Positions 16,125 to 25,892 of a stretch of 44,190 bases of DNA are shown piece after piece. The notes below the pieces were generated by a model. The model was not told where the DNA came from, made no database searches, and saw nothing but the letters and a program-made list of their open reading frames with translations. Every line of letters starts with the position of its first letter. Position 1 is the first letter of the stretch. The DNA comes from Bifidobacterium breve (GTDB taxonomy: Bacteria; Actinomycetota; Actinomycetes; Nanopelagicales; Nanopelagicaceae), in assembly GCA_945860275.1 (NCBI GenBank), contig CAMAPN010000008.1, positions 1-44,190 on the forward strand. The letters are read 5' to 3'. The translations under genes and the position numbers were made by a program.

Positions 16125-16697
16125 TTAACGATTAGCCCCTGGAACCCATAGTTCATCGCCCACACTCTTATTCTCATAACGAGCAAGAACAAAGAGAAGA
16201 TCCGAGAGTCGATTGAGGTACTTCGCAGTCAATGGATTGACACCCGCACCGAAAGCGTGAATGGCTGCCCATGTGCAACGCTCTGCGCGCCGTACTACGG
16301 TGCGCGCGACATGCAGCAGCGCAGCTGCAGCGGTACCACCCGGGAGCACAAACGAACGAAGTGGTGCAAGCTCGGTATTGAAGTGATCAATTTGCTCTTC
16401 GATATAAGAAATCTGTGATTCCAAAATGCGAAGCTGTTCATGCGGTGGGTTATCGATCATCGGGGTACAAAGGTCAGCTCCGACGTCGAAGAGATCATTC
16501 TGGATTCGGGTGAGAAGTTTTTGCACCTCTGGCGTGACTTCGGCTAGAGCAAGTACGACGCCGATACTTGAGTTGGCTTCATCGACAGTCGCGTACGCCT
16601 CAAGGCGTGGGTCATTCTTTGAGGTCCGACTCATATCCCCTAGAGAGGTAGTGCCGTCATCGCCAGTTTTTGTGTAGATACGCGTCAGATTAACCAT
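16125..16697 (-). CDS. ATP:cob(I)alamin adenosyltransferase, PduO type
   Basis: A 190-residue enzyme transferring the 5'-deoxyadenosyl group of ATP to cob(I)alamin. Recognised from the N-terminal ATP-binding stretch IYTKTGDDGTTSLGDMSR, the VDEANSSIGV helix, the QNDLFDVGADL segment, the PGGTAAAALLHVARTVVRRAER active-site region and the C-terminal NRLSDLLFVLARYEN motif, all characteristic of the PduO/MMAB family. It acts as a trimer in the cytoplasm. The ATG has a TAGGAG site 4-9 bases upstream. The product, adenosylcobalamin, is the cofactor of methylmalonyl-CoA mutase, which links this gene to meaB and the epimerase in the window. It is divergent from murA by 27 bases, a neighbour relation also known from M. 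tuberculosis. Confidence 0.96.
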   Translation of the reverse strand: MVNLTRIYTKTGDDGTTSLGDMSRTSKNDPRLEAYATVDEANSSIGVVLALAEVTPEVQKLLTRIQNDLFDVGADLCTPMIDNPPHEQLRILESQISYIEEQIDHFNTELAPLRSFVLPGGTAAAALLHVARTVVRRAERCTWAAIHAFGAGVNPLTAKYLNRLSDLLFVLARYENKSVGDELWVPGANR

Positions 16698-16724
16698 GCT
16701 CCTACCCTACGCTGAACCTCTACG

Positions 16725-17990
16725 ATGAACCACATGGAGCGATTCGAGGTCACTGGAGGCGCCCGCCTCGAGGGCGAGGTTCGCGTTCATGGCGCCAAGA
16801 ATTCCATTCTCAAATTGATGGCAGCGGCCCTGCTAGCCCCAGGTGAGCATCGCCTCGGCAATGTCCCGGCAATCGCAGATGTGACGATCATGTCTGAGCT
16901 TTTAGTGCGCCTTGGCTGCCACGTCACGCACGATGAAAAAGCGCTCACACTCACGCTCGATGTGCCATCTAAATTAGAGCACCGCGCTGATTACGACTTG
17001 GTACGAAAGATGCGAGCTTCCATCAATGTACTAGGCCCACTGTTGACTCGAACCGGACGTGCAGAGGTCGCACTTCCTGGTGGCGATGCCATCGGCTCGC
17101 GTGGATTAGATTTTCATATTAAAGGTTTGGAGTTACTCGGGGCAGATGTTGCCAATGAACATGGCTACATCATCGCCACCGTGAATGGTCGACTTCGTGG
17201 CGCAGCGATTGAATTAGAGTTTCCTAGCGTCGGCGCAACCGAGAATTTGTTGACTGCAGCGGTTCTCGCCCGTGGCGAGACAATAATTGATAATGCAGCT
17301 CGCGAACCAGATATCGTCGATCTGGGAATCTATCTACAGAAGATGGGCGCTGACATCTCTGGTCTTGGCACGTCAACGATTACCGTTAATGGCGTCGAAG
17401 CGCTTCGGCCTGCAGATCACGATGCTCTCCCCGATCGAATTGTGACCGGCACGTGGGCATTTGCTGCAGCAATGACGCGAGGTGATATCACAATTCATAA
17501 TGCGAACCCTGAGCACCTCGAGATTCCGCTGGAGAAACTCGTGTTATCTGGCGCAGTCGTCACCACGATTCCCGGCGGCCTGCGCGTGCGCATGGATCAT
17601 CGCCCCAAAGCAATCGACGCTATGACCCTTCCTTACCCAGGTTTCCCCACCGATTTACAGCCCATGATTGTGGCGCTCAATGCCATTGCTGAAGGGTCAG
17701 CGCTGGTCACTGAGAATGTCTTTGAAGGACGTTTCATGTTCATCAATGAATTGGTGAGATTAGGAGCAGACATCACCACTGATGGACATCATGCCTTTGT
17801 GAAGGGGCGCGAAGTTCTCTCAAGCGCTCCAGTTGCTGCAACCGATATTCGTGCGGGAGCGGCACTTGTTCTCGCAGCTCTGGTCTGTGATGGCACAACA
17901 ATTATCGAAGATGTCTACCACGTTGATCGGGGCTATCCGAAATTCGAAGAACAATTGCGCGCGCTCGGTGCCACAATTGAACGAATCTAA
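16725..17990 (+). CDS. murA: UDP-N-acetylglucosamine 1-carboxyvinyltransferase MurA
   Basis: A 421-residue EPSP-synthase-fold enzyme catalysing the first committed step of peptidoglycan synthesis, adding enolpyruvate from PEP to UDP-GlcNAc. The start [17 protein letters not shown] and the segments [22 protein letters not shown] and [22 protein letters not shown] are conserved. In the active-site loop PGGDAIGSR the residue that is cysteine in E. coli (Cys115) is Asp121. Asp at this position is known in mycobacteria and gives natural insensitivity to fosfomycin. ATG 16725 is used; the downstream ATG at 16734 is an alternative. There is no strong Shine-Dalgarno sequence. The stop lies one base from the stop of the convergent secreted-protein gene, with no terminator between. 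Confidence 0.97.
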   Translation: MNHMERFEVTGGARLEGEVRVHGAKNSILKLMAAALLAPGEHRLGNVPAIADVTIMSELLVRLGCHVTHDEKALTLTLDVPSKLEHRADYDLVRKMRASINVLGPLLTRTGRAEVALPGGDAIGSRGLDFHIKGLELLGADVANEHGYIIATVNGRLRGAAIELEFPSVGATENLLTAAVLARGETIIDNAAREPDIVDLGIYLQKMGADISGLGTSTITVNGVEALRPADHDALPDRIVTGTWAFAAAMTRGDITIHNANPEHLEIPLEKLVLSGAVVTTIPGGLRVRMDHRPKAIDAMTLPYPGFPTDLQPMIVALNAIAEGSALVTENVFEGRFMFINELVRLGADITTDGHHAFVKGREVLSSAPVAATDIRAGAALVLAALVCDGTTIIEDVYHVDRGYPKFEEQLRALGATIERI

Positions 17991-17991
17991 A

Positions 17992-19809
17992 TTACTTCTT
18001 CTTAAAACCTGTCGGGCACTTTGGATTGGTGCCAGAAACCTTTCTGGTGAGTTTTCCCTTTACGCAGGTAATAGATTTCTTCACAACCATTTTTGGCGCT
18101 GCAGCTGCAGCGCTTTGTGTGCCACTTGAGGCCGCAGGAGCGGTTTCAATTTTCTTATCTTGAACCAATTTCACTTTCAATGTTGGTGAAGAGTAAGTAA
18201 ATCCCTCCGCGCTGAGGTAAACCCAATTTCCATTGCGGAATAACTCAACTGTTGATCCTTTACTCTCGCCACTTGTTGCATTAGTGATGGAGACTTCTAC
18301 CCGCGTGGGCACTTCTTTCACTCCGTACAGGCACTGCACCAAATCCGCACGCATCGATAGGCCGTAAGTGCCAATATTTTCGGTTTTCCCATCAGGAGCA
18401 AAATGTGGCGCTGCTACCTTGTAATCTAAAGTTTGGCTCTCTTTGTTGAATGCTGGGGCGCCTGGTGTATATGCAGATGCATTCGAGGCCACAACACCTT
18501 GCAGACCACTTTGATTGCCGCAGGAGTTGGTTGATTCCACCACGGTGCTTGCAATCGTCCATCCCTCCTCGTTAAGCAACGCCTTCTCGCCCAAATATGT
18601 TTGCCACTCGAGATATTCCTCGATGGCGCCTACGCTTCCTGAGTACATTCCTGCTGCCCCATCAAGGCGCCCCACTCCCATCGTGTTCGGAGTGCCGTCA
18701 TCATTGAAAAAGAGTTTCTCTGGGATTTTCTTCCACTCCACCCAGCCGCCGGCAATGATGTTCTCCGAAGGTGCCGCTTCGACAATCACTCGATCGTAGA
18801 TGGCATTTATCGGCTCAGTAGTGACATTTGGCTTTACTAATCGTCCATTGAGCCAACCAGTAAGGCGATTAGGAAGTTGCAGCGCCACAGTAGCTCGTGC
18901 GCCTTTGGGAAAGCTCGCCCGGTGGTAGCAGATATTCGTGTCATGGGCCAGGCAGCTTGGTTGAATGCTTACCTGCCGCACTACTGGATCTTGAGTATTT
19001 TTATATTTGAAATTCTCTAAGCGCGGTGCAATAACTGGAGCTGGTTCAGAGCTCAGAGGTACTAATTCAAAAGTGAACGTTGGCTTTTGAAAATCCCACG
19101 CGCCATTGTTGATCTTTGCGTAGCTAGTCACGGTTCCGCGGGTCAAGAATCGAGATTTGGGCGCTCCTGGTAGATCCGCTTCCCAAATCCAAGATGATAG
19201 TCCCGGCGGAAATCCCTTGCCGTTGGGATCAAAAGCGCCAGCAAAGGTCTTTGTTCCCGCCGGAATCTCCAATACAGGGCGTGCCAGCGCTACGCTCTTG
19301 TCGGCAAGTGAGAGCGTGAGCTTTTCAACGCATGCAGAATCTGAGTTACGTGCGCAATTTCCAATTACTGAATCTACTCGCAACGAATTGAAGAATTTTC
19401 CAGTGGGAGCACAATTGGGATCATTGATAGAGCTACATAGATAGCTCACCGCAGAATCGGTCTCTCCTACTTTTGATGTGAAAAGGCGTATCGATGACAG
19501 TAACGCCATCGGCAATTCCGAGCTGAAAGAAACTCCTAATTTATCCGGATCTTTTTGCCCTTGATCATACCGATTATTAATTGTCGGAAGATTCTGTTGG
19601 AACCACCCTAAGATTGAATCTGGCTTTTGTGTGGTTTGGAAAGTTTGAATTCCGTAGAAATCATTTCCCTGCATCAAATCTTTAGAATTTACTTGACTGA
19701 CATCGAGTGAATTTTGCGGCCCATCTGCTTGGGAAACGTGTGCTGTGAGCAGGGATGCAATCAAACCAATTATCACTACAACGGTTCGAGGGATGGTCTG
19801 CTTGAACAT
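17992..19809 (-). CDS. Secreted protein of unknown function, Cys/Lys-tail family (paralogue B)
   Basis: Unrecognised family, paralogous to the product of 11230-12957. From ATG 19809 the protein has 605 residues. It carries a hydrophobic signal (about 8-24), C125-x7-C133 (YLCSSINDPNC), C152-x7-C160, TGWLNGR, then GTYGLSMRADLVQCLYG and WVYLSAEGFTYSSP. An Ala/Ser linker follows, and the tail TCVKGKL...NPKCPTGFKKK has C582 and C598. Every shared block is in the same order as in paralogue A while the spacers differ. ATG 19809 has a GAGGTGA site, but an upstream in-frame ATG at 19827 sits six bases after TATTTT and could be a leaderless start adding MVRGDP. It lies 39 bases after atpC and may be read through from the ATP synthase operon as well. 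Confidence 0.83.
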   Translation of the reverse strand: MFKQTIPRTVVVIIGLIASLLTAHVSQADGPQNSLDVSQVNSKDLMQGNDFYGIQTFQTTQKPDSILGWFQQNLPTINNRYDQGQKDPDKLGVSFSSELPMALLSSIRLFTSKVGETDSAVSYLCSSINDPNCAPTGKFFNSLRVDSVIGNCARNSDSACVEKLTLSLADKSVALARPVLEIPAGTKTFAGAFDPNGKGFPPGLSSWIWEADLPGAPKSRFLTRGTVTSYAKINNGAWDFQKPTFTFELVPLSSEPAPVIAPRLENFKYKNTQDPVVRQVSIQPSCLAHDTNICYHRASFPKGARATVALQLPNRLTGWLNGRLVKPNVTTEPINAIYDRVIVEAAPSENIIAGGWVEWKKIPEKLFFNDDGTPNTMGVGRLDGAAGMYSGSVGAIEEYLEWQTYLGEKALLNEEGWTIASTVVESTNSCGNQSGLQGVVASNASAYTPGAPAFNKESQTLDYKVAAPHFAPDGKTENIGTYGLSMRADLVQCLYGVKEVPTRVEVSITNATSGESKGSTVELFRNGNWVYLSAEGFTYSSPTLKVKLVQDKKIETAPAASSGTQSAAAAAPKMVVKKSITCVKGKLTRKVSGTNPKCPTGFKKK

Positions 19810-19827
19810 CGGATCACCTCGAACCAT

Positions 19828-19839
19828 TTACCGAAAATA
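19828..19839 (-). promoter_or_regulatory. -10 box upstream of secreted paralogue B
   Basis: On the minus strand TATTTT is followed by six bases (CGGTAA) and ATG 19827. Transcription would begin at that A, giving either a leaderless start or an 18-base leader holding the GAGGTGA site of ATG 19809. Confidence 0.5.
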
Positions 19840-19848
19840 GCGCGCGAG

Positions 19849-20099
19849 TTAGTTACTGCTCTCACCAAGAATAGAGACTCGATTGTTGTTCACAGACAAG
19901 AACCCGCCGTTAATCATAAAAGTCGTGCTCTGCCCACTGGTCTCTTTGATGATGACTTCGCCATCGACCAAGACGCCCAATAGCGAAGTGTGACCGGGGA
20001 GAATGCCGAGGTCGCCTTCAAGGGTTCGTGCCCGGACCATGCTCGCTTCACCAGAGAAGATTTTCTTCTCTGGTGTCACAACTTCTACACGTAGCGCCA

Positions 20100-20100
<1 letters not shown>
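19849..20100 (-). CDS. atpC: ATP synthase epsilon subunit, short form
   Basis: An 83-residue protein covering the N-terminal beta-sandwich of the epsilon subunit: LRVEVVTPEKKIFSGEA, the signature GDLGILPGHTSLLG, and the closing strand INGGFLSVNNNRVSILGE. The protein stops there, whereas most bacterial epsilon subunits run to 120-140 residues with a C-terminal helical hairpin that can inhibit ATP hydrolysis. The stop is clean, with no frameshifted remnant visible in the 39 bases that follow. The subunit would connect the rotor stalk to the c-ring but lack the autoinhibitory arm. Its ATG overlaps the atpD stop (TAATG). It is the last gene of the operon. Confidence 0.95.
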
Positions 20101-21539
<1,439 letters not shown>

Positions 21540-22448
21540 TTACTCGCTTCCTGCCATCGCAGAGGCAAGCGCATCCGCGCCACCTACAATTTCGCTGATT
21601 TCTTGGGTAATTTCCGCCTGACGTGCAGCATTCGCACGTCGGGTGAACGACTTGATCAATTCGTCAGCATTATCTGTTGCTGACTTCATAGCGCGACGTC
21701 GCGCAGCATGCTCTGAAGCTGCTGATTGAAGTAGCGCGTTATAGATACGTGCCTCTACATATTTCGGTAGTAGCGCGTCTAGAACCGACTCCGCAGTTGG
21801 TTCAAACTCATACATTGGTAGCAACCCAGCAGGGCCGGTGCTCTCGACTACTTCCAGCGGCAGCATGCGCTTTGCTAGCGCTTCCTGGGTCACCATGGAA
21901 CGGAACTCTGTGTAAACAACATGCAACTCTGCAACTCCATCTGGATCAGTTGCCGAATCTGCAATGAACGCCTTGATGAGCTCTTGGCCGATTTCGCGCG
22001 CCGCTGCATAGGTTGGGTTATCGCTGATACCTGTCCATGATTGCGCAATCGCGCGATCGCGGAACTTGTAATACGACACTCCCTTACGTCCAACGATGTA
22101 CACCTGTGCATCCAAGCCACGCTGTCTAAGCGCTGCGATTAATTGATCGCCCTCTTTGATTGCGCTACTTGAATATGCGCCAGCCATACCGCGATCAGCA
22201 GTAATCAGTAGCACTGCTGCTCGCTTTGGATTTGGCTCAAATGAGGTAAGTGGATGATCCACTGAAGCAAAAGAAGCGACCGCAGTCACAGCACGCGTCA
22301 ACTCGTTGGCATAAGGCGTAGAAGCATTGACGCGTTGTTGCGCCTTCACGATGCGCGAAGCAGATATGAGCTCCATCGCCTTCGTAATCTTCTTCGTCGC
22401 CTTAACCGAACGAATTCGGCGGCGATAGATGCGGAGTTGTGCGCCCAT
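21540..22448 (-). CDS. atpG: ATP synthase gamma subunit
   Basis: The 302-residue central rotor shaft of F1. The N-terminal coiled-coil helix starts [27 protein letters not shown] and the C-terminal helix includes [50 protein letters not shown], both diagnostic; the Rossmann-like middle domain lies between. The region [16 protein letters not shown] corresponds to the conserved core strand. Three bases separate its start from the atpA stop, so it is translationally linked. No insertion or truncation is evident. Confidence 0.98.
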   Translation of the reverse strand: MGAQLRIYRRRIRSVKATKKITKAMELISASRIVKAQQRVNASTPYANELTRAVTAVASFASVDHPLTSFEPNPKRAAVLLITADRGMAGAYSSSAIKEGDQLIAALRQRGLDAQVYIVGRKGVSYYKFRDRAIAQSWTGISDNPTYAAAREIGQELIKAFIADSATDPDGVAELHVVYTEFRSMVTQEALAKRMLPLEVVESTGPAGLLPMYEFEPTAESVLDALLPKYVEARIYNALLQSAASEHAARRRAMKSATDNADELIKSFTRRANAARQAEITQEISEIVGGADALASAMAGSE

Positions 22449-22451
22449 TAG

Positions 22452-24086
22452 TTACTTCTTCACCGGAACCATGCGGGTAATTTGCTCATTACCTTCGCCT
22501 TCGAGAGCCTCGACCGGCGCCTCGTTCACTGCTTTTGATGCTGAAGGAACAAAGCGGCTCTTAAATGCAGCGATTGCCTCCTTTAGCGAAGCAACAGTGT
22601 CATCGCTCAAGTCGCGAGTCTCTGAAATGACATCAAAGATTGCCTTGCGCTCTGTGCTGATGAAATCAAGGAATTCGCCCTCAAAGCGGCGGATATCTTG
22701 CACCGGAATATCATCTAGTTGGCCAGTTGTGCCCGCCCAGATCGATGCCGCTTGGCGCTCGACTGAGTATGGGGAGTATTGACCTTGTTTGAGAAGTTCC
22801 ACCATCCGTGCTCCGCGCTCGAGCTGCGCCTTAGATGCAGCATCAAGATCCGAACCGAATGCGGCGAACGCTTCGAGTTCGCGGAACTGTGCGAGGTCAA
22901 GGCGCAGACGTCCAGCAATCTTCTTGATCGCCTTTGTCTGAGCAGAACCACCCACGCGCGAGACCGAGATACCAACGTTAATCGCTGGACGAACGCCCGC
23001 GTTAAAGAGGTCAGTCTCAAGGAAGCACTGTCCGTCGGTAATGGAAATTACGTTAGTCGGAATGAAGGCAGATACGTCGTTACCTTTTGTCTCAATGATT
23101 GGAAGGCCAGTCATGGAACCGCCGCCCATGTCATCTGAGAGCTTTGCACAACGCTCGAGTAGACGTGAGTGTAAGTAGAAGACATCTCCTGGATACGCCT
23201 CGCGGCCTGGCGGACGACGAAGTAGGAGCGAAACGGAACGATATGCCTCTGCTTGCTTTGAAAGATCATCAAAGATGATCAATACATGCTCGCCTTTGTA
23301 CATCCAATGCTGCCCAATTGCAGAACCAGTGTATGGCGCAAGGTATTTGAAGCCTGCTGGATCGGATGCAGGTGATGCGACGATTGTCGTGTATTCCAGT
23401 GCGCCAGCCTCTTCAAGAGCTGCACGGACTGAAGCAATCGTCGAACCCTTCTGACCGATTGCAACATAAATACATTTAACTTGCTTCTTGGGATCCCCAG
23501 ATTTCCAGTTTTCGCGCTGGTTGATGATGGTGTCGATTGCAATTGCAGTCTTACCAGTCTGGCGGTCACCAATGATGAGCTGACGTTGACCACGCCCGAT
23601 CGCGGTCATTGCATCGATAGCTTTAATTCCGGTCTGCATTGGCTCTTTAACTGGTTGACGTTGCACAACAGAAGGTGCCTGAAGCTCGAGCGCACGGCGC
23701 CCTTCTTCTGCGATTGGACCCTTGCCATCGATTGGACGTCCGAGTGGATCAACCACTCGACCAAGGAAGCCATTTCCTACTGGTACAGAGAGAATCTCGC
23801 CGGTACGACGGACGGTGGTTCCCTCTTCGATGCCGGTGTACTCACCAAGAATAACGACACCGATTTCACGAACATCAAGGTTGAGTGCAAGGCCTAGCGT
23901 GCCGTTCTCGAATTGCAACAACTCATTGGTCATTGTCGAAGGCAGACCTTCGATACGAGCGATTCCATCACCCGCTTCAACTACAACGCCAGTCTCTTCG
24001 CGAGTAGCACCACCTGGTTCGAAAGTCTTTACAAACTTCGCCAGGGCATCACGAATCTCCTCGGGGCGGATCGTGAGTTCGGCCAT
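22452..24086 (-). CDS. atpA: ATP synthase alpha subunit
   Basis: The 544-residue non-catalytic nucleotide-binding subunit of F1. The N-terminal helix ([16 protein letters not shown]) binds the delta subunit. The P-loop GDRQTGKT lies at 173-180, the Walker B region reads [16 protein letters not shown], and the family signature is [22 protein letters not shown]. The C terminus extends past the core with a charged tail ending ITRMVPVKK. The ATG is preceded by GAAGGAGAAGAAG, a good ribosome site. It lies 104 bases after atpH, the largest gap inside the F1 part of the operon, and most of that gap is a nine-base tandem repeat. Confidence 0.99.
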   Translation of the reverse strand: MAELTIRPEEIRDALAKFVKTFEPGGATREETGVVVEAGDGIARIEGLPSTMTNELLQFENGTLGLALNLDVREIGVVILGEYTGIEEGTTVRRTGEILSVPVGNGFLGRVVDPLGRPIDGKGPIAEEGRRALELQAPSVVQRQPVKEPMQTGIKAIDAMTAIGRGQRQLIIGDRQTGKTAIAIDTIINQRENWKSGDPKKQVKCIYVAIGQKGSTIASVRAALEEAGALEYTTIVASPASDPAGFKYLAPYTGSAIGQHWMYKGEHVLIIFDDLSKQAEAYRSVSLLLRRPPGREAYPGDVFYLHSRLLERCAKLSDDMGGGSMTGLPIIETKGNDVSAFIPTNVISITDGQCFLETDLFNAGVRPAINVGISVSRVGGSAQTKAIKKIAGRLRLDLAQFRELEAFAAFGSDLDAASKAQLERGARMVELLKQGQYSPYSVERQAASIWAGTTGQLDDIPVQDIRRFEGEFLDFISTERKAIFDVISETRDLSDDTVASLKEAIAAFKSRFVPSASKAVNEAPVEALEGEGNEQITRMVPVKK

Positions 24087-24104
24087 CTTCTTCTCCTTCT
24101 ATTC

Positions 24105-24149
24105 GTTCTTCTCGTTCTTCTAGTTCTTCTAGTTCTTCTAGTTCTTCTG
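24105..24149 (-). repeat. Five tandem 9-base repeats in atpH-atpA gap
   Basis: Five consecutive nine-base units, read in the mRNA sense as approximately TAGAAGAAC with changes only in the outermost copies, lie 19 bases upstream of the atpA start and end beside its ribosome site. The result is a purine-rich unstructured leader. The same bases read on the plus strand give a Leu-rich shadow ORF that is not a gene. The repeat may enhance atpA translation or vary in copy number between strains. Confidence 0.9.
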
Positions 24150-24190
24150 GCCCGCCTCGTTCTCACGAAGCGGTACAACTTGTTTTTTAG

Positions 24191-24979
24191 TTAGCTTGCG
24201 AGCTTTCGCCCTGCTTCAGAAAGGCGTCGGGCAATGGTGCCGTCAACCATGTCGTCATCAAATTGAATTTCGATACCACCAATTACGGAAGCATCGACTG
24301 ACAAATCAAGAGAAACTTCTCGATTTAACTCTTTGCCAAGCGCCGCGCGAAGTCGATCACCTTGAGCGCTGGTCAACGCAATTGCACTTCGAACATGGAC
24401 AACAATCTTCTTTCTGCGCGCACCGGCTACATTCGCCGCTTCTTCTAGGGCGGCAACGAAATGGCGACCTCGAAGATGGCGCGCGATTGAGAGCGCAATT
24501 CGAAGCGCCGCAGCTGAGACTTTCGATTCGAAGAGATCAGAGATGAGGGAATCGATTGCCCGTCCACCCATGAGTGCGCCCGATAATTCCTTAGCGCTAC
24601 TTAATGAGTGGGCAATTCCCATCAACTCAACATCTAAACCATCTACTGCCCCGGCTTCGACCTCTACCGCGATAACTTCGAGCGCGGCAGGGAAATCCGA
24701 CGGGCTCGACCAGCGATCTGAGGTGCCTGCTCTAAGAATTGCGATTGATGCAGGGTCTAGCGATTTAGCGAAGAGGTCATCGATCAGCGCACTCTTACTC
24801 GCGCTATCTCGAGTGGGGTCAGTGAGGGCGCGGCGAAGCGGCAAGGATGAATCAAGAACTGCAATTGCACTAAACAGGTCTTGAGAAATCTTTGCTGCAT
24901 CGGTTGCAGAAGGGGTGCCCGCTACGCCACGAAGCGCGGTTAACGCTTGGCGACTTGAGCCCTTCATATCTGCTGCCAT
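24191..24979 (-). CDS. atpH: ATP synthase delta subunit
   Basis: A 262-residue peripheral-stalk subunit joining F1 to the b subunits. The N-terminal helical domain (SRQALTALRGVAGTPSATDAAKISQDLFSAI, LRRALTDPTRDSASKSALIDDLF) and the C-terminal stretch ending VIGGIEIQFDDDMVDGTIARRLSEAGRKLAS match the OSCP/delta family. The length is close to other actinobacterial delta subunits, which carry an inserted middle region. Here delta is separate from b, unlike the fused b-delta of mycobacteria. ATG 24979 has an AAGGAG site upstream. A 72-base gap separates it from atpF. Confidence 0.96.
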   Translation of the reverse strand: MAADMKGSSRQALTALRGVAGTPSATDAAKISQDLFSAIAVLDSSLPLRRALTDPTRDSASKSALIDDLFAKSLDPASIAILRAGTSDRWSSPSDFPAALEVIAVEVEAGAVDGLDVELMGIAHSLSSAKELSGALMGGRAIDSLISDLFESKVSAAALRIALSIARHLRGRHFVAALEEAANVAGARRKKIVVHVRSAIALTSAQGDRLRAALGKELNREVSLDLSVDASVIGGIEIQFDDDMVDGTIARRLSEAGRKLAS

Positions 24980-25051
24980 CTCACTGCTCTCCTTAACTAA
25001 CTTTTCTAATTCATCTAAACCAAGAACCTGTTACAGCTCTCGCGAGTTTTT

Positions 25052-25588
25052 CTAGCGCTTCTGACTCGACTGGTTCTCGAGCTCATCGAGGAATCGATCA
25101 ACCACGCGAGATTGACGCGCGTGATCGTCTAGTGATTCTCCGACGATTCGATTAGCCAATTCGATTGCCAGCGCTCCAACTTCGTTACGAAGCGAGGCCA
25201 CCGCAGCTGTTCGCTCTGCTTCAATGGCAACAGATGCTGCCGCTGTGATGCGTGCTGCCTCTTCTTGCGCCTTGGCACGCATCTGCTCGAGCAGAGCTGC
25301 GCCTTCGACACGAGCGCTTTCGCGGATTACTTGCGCTTCGCCACGAGCTGAGCTCAATTGAGATTGATACTCCTGCAAAGCAGCTTGCGCTTCACGTTGT
25401 GCACGCTCTGCCTTTTCGATTCCACCCTGAATAGCTTCAGTTCGCGCGGTGAAAGCTCGCTCGAACATCGGAACTACTTTTGAGCGCAATACTAAGTAAA
25501 GCAGGGTGAACGCGATGAACCCGACGATGATTTCCGCGGTATGCGGAACCAGAGGGTTGATTTCCTCTCCTGCGGCTAATGTGATCAT
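25052..25588 (-). CDS. atpF: ATP synthase b subunit
   Basis: A 178-residue subunit of the peripheral stalk. One N-terminal membrane helix (about residues 17-35, AEIIVGFIAFTLLYLVL) is followed by a long charged alanine-rich coiled coil (ERAFTARTEAIQGGIEKAERAQREAQAAL...) that dimerises and reaches up to the delta subunit. Only one b gene is present, so the stator is a homodimer. The ATG lies 33 bases downstream of the atpE stop, with an AGAGAGAG ribosome site. Confidence 0.97.
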   Translation of the reverse strand: MITLAAGEEINPLVPHTAEIIVGFIAFTLLYLVLRSKVVPMFERAFTARTEAIQGGIEKAERAQREAQAALQEYQSQLSSARGEAQVIRESARVEGAALLEQMRAKAQEEAARITAAASVAIEAERTAAVASLRNEVGALAIELANRIVGESLDDHARQSRVVDRFLDELENQSSQKR

Positions 25589-25621
25589 GAGTTATGAGTT
25601 CTCTCTCTGTAGTGGATTGGT

Positions 25622-25825
25622 TTAGAGAACGAACGCAAGAACCAGACCGAATAGGGCAAGCGCTTCAGCAAGAGCGAAGCCAAGGAATGCAATTGGCTGG
25701 AGGACGCTACGCGCCTCAGGTTGACGTGCTACACCATTGATGTAAGCAGCGAAGATAAGTCCGGTTGCGATACCAGGACCGATTGCTGCAAGGCCGAAAC
25801 CGACCAGGTTGAGTGTGCCTTCCAT
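25622..25825 (-). CDS. atpE: ATP synthase c subunit
   Basis: A 67-residue hairpin membrane protein that forms the rotor ring. Helix 1 is [23 protein letters not shown] with the glycine-rich packing motif, the polar loop is ARQPEAR (Arg34-Gln35-Pro36), and helix 2 is [23 protein letters not shown] with the ion-carrying Glu54. The residues around Glu54 lack the usual Na+-coordinating pattern, so protons are the likely coupling ion. It is slightly shorter than most c subunits. The AAAGGT ribosome site precedes ATG 25825, and an RNA hairpin lies in the gap before it. Confidence 0.98.
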   Translation of the reverse strand: MEGTLNLVGFGLAAIGPGIATGLIFAAYINGVARQPEARSVLQPIAFLGFALAEALALFGLVLAFVL

Positions 25826-25850
25826 GTTGTTACCTTTTCTACCTTTCGTT

Positions 25851-25877
25851 CTTATCGATAAGACGGGCGCCTTATCG
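25851..25877 (-). promoter_or_regulatory. Hairpin between atpB and atpE
   Basis: In the mRNA sense CGATAAG, an eight-base loop and CTTATCG form a seven-pair stem; the downstream arm is also part of a 12-base palindrome CTTATCGATAAG (25851-25862), so two folds compete. It sits in the 67-base gap between atpB and atpE with no U-tract, so it is not a standard terminator. It could protect or process the atpE message. Confidence 0.55.
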
Positions 25878-25892
25878 CTTTAGCAAAACTCT

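Noticed and set aside
24105-24149. Tandem repeat considered as a CRISPR array
   Set aside because: The units are nine bases and contiguous, without spacers; no cas gene is nearby.
23913-24194. Plus-strand ORF ending in a Leu-Val repeat (LVLLVLLVLL)
   Set aside because: The apparent membrane helix is only the translation of the nine-base tandem repeat, and the rest is antisense to atpA.
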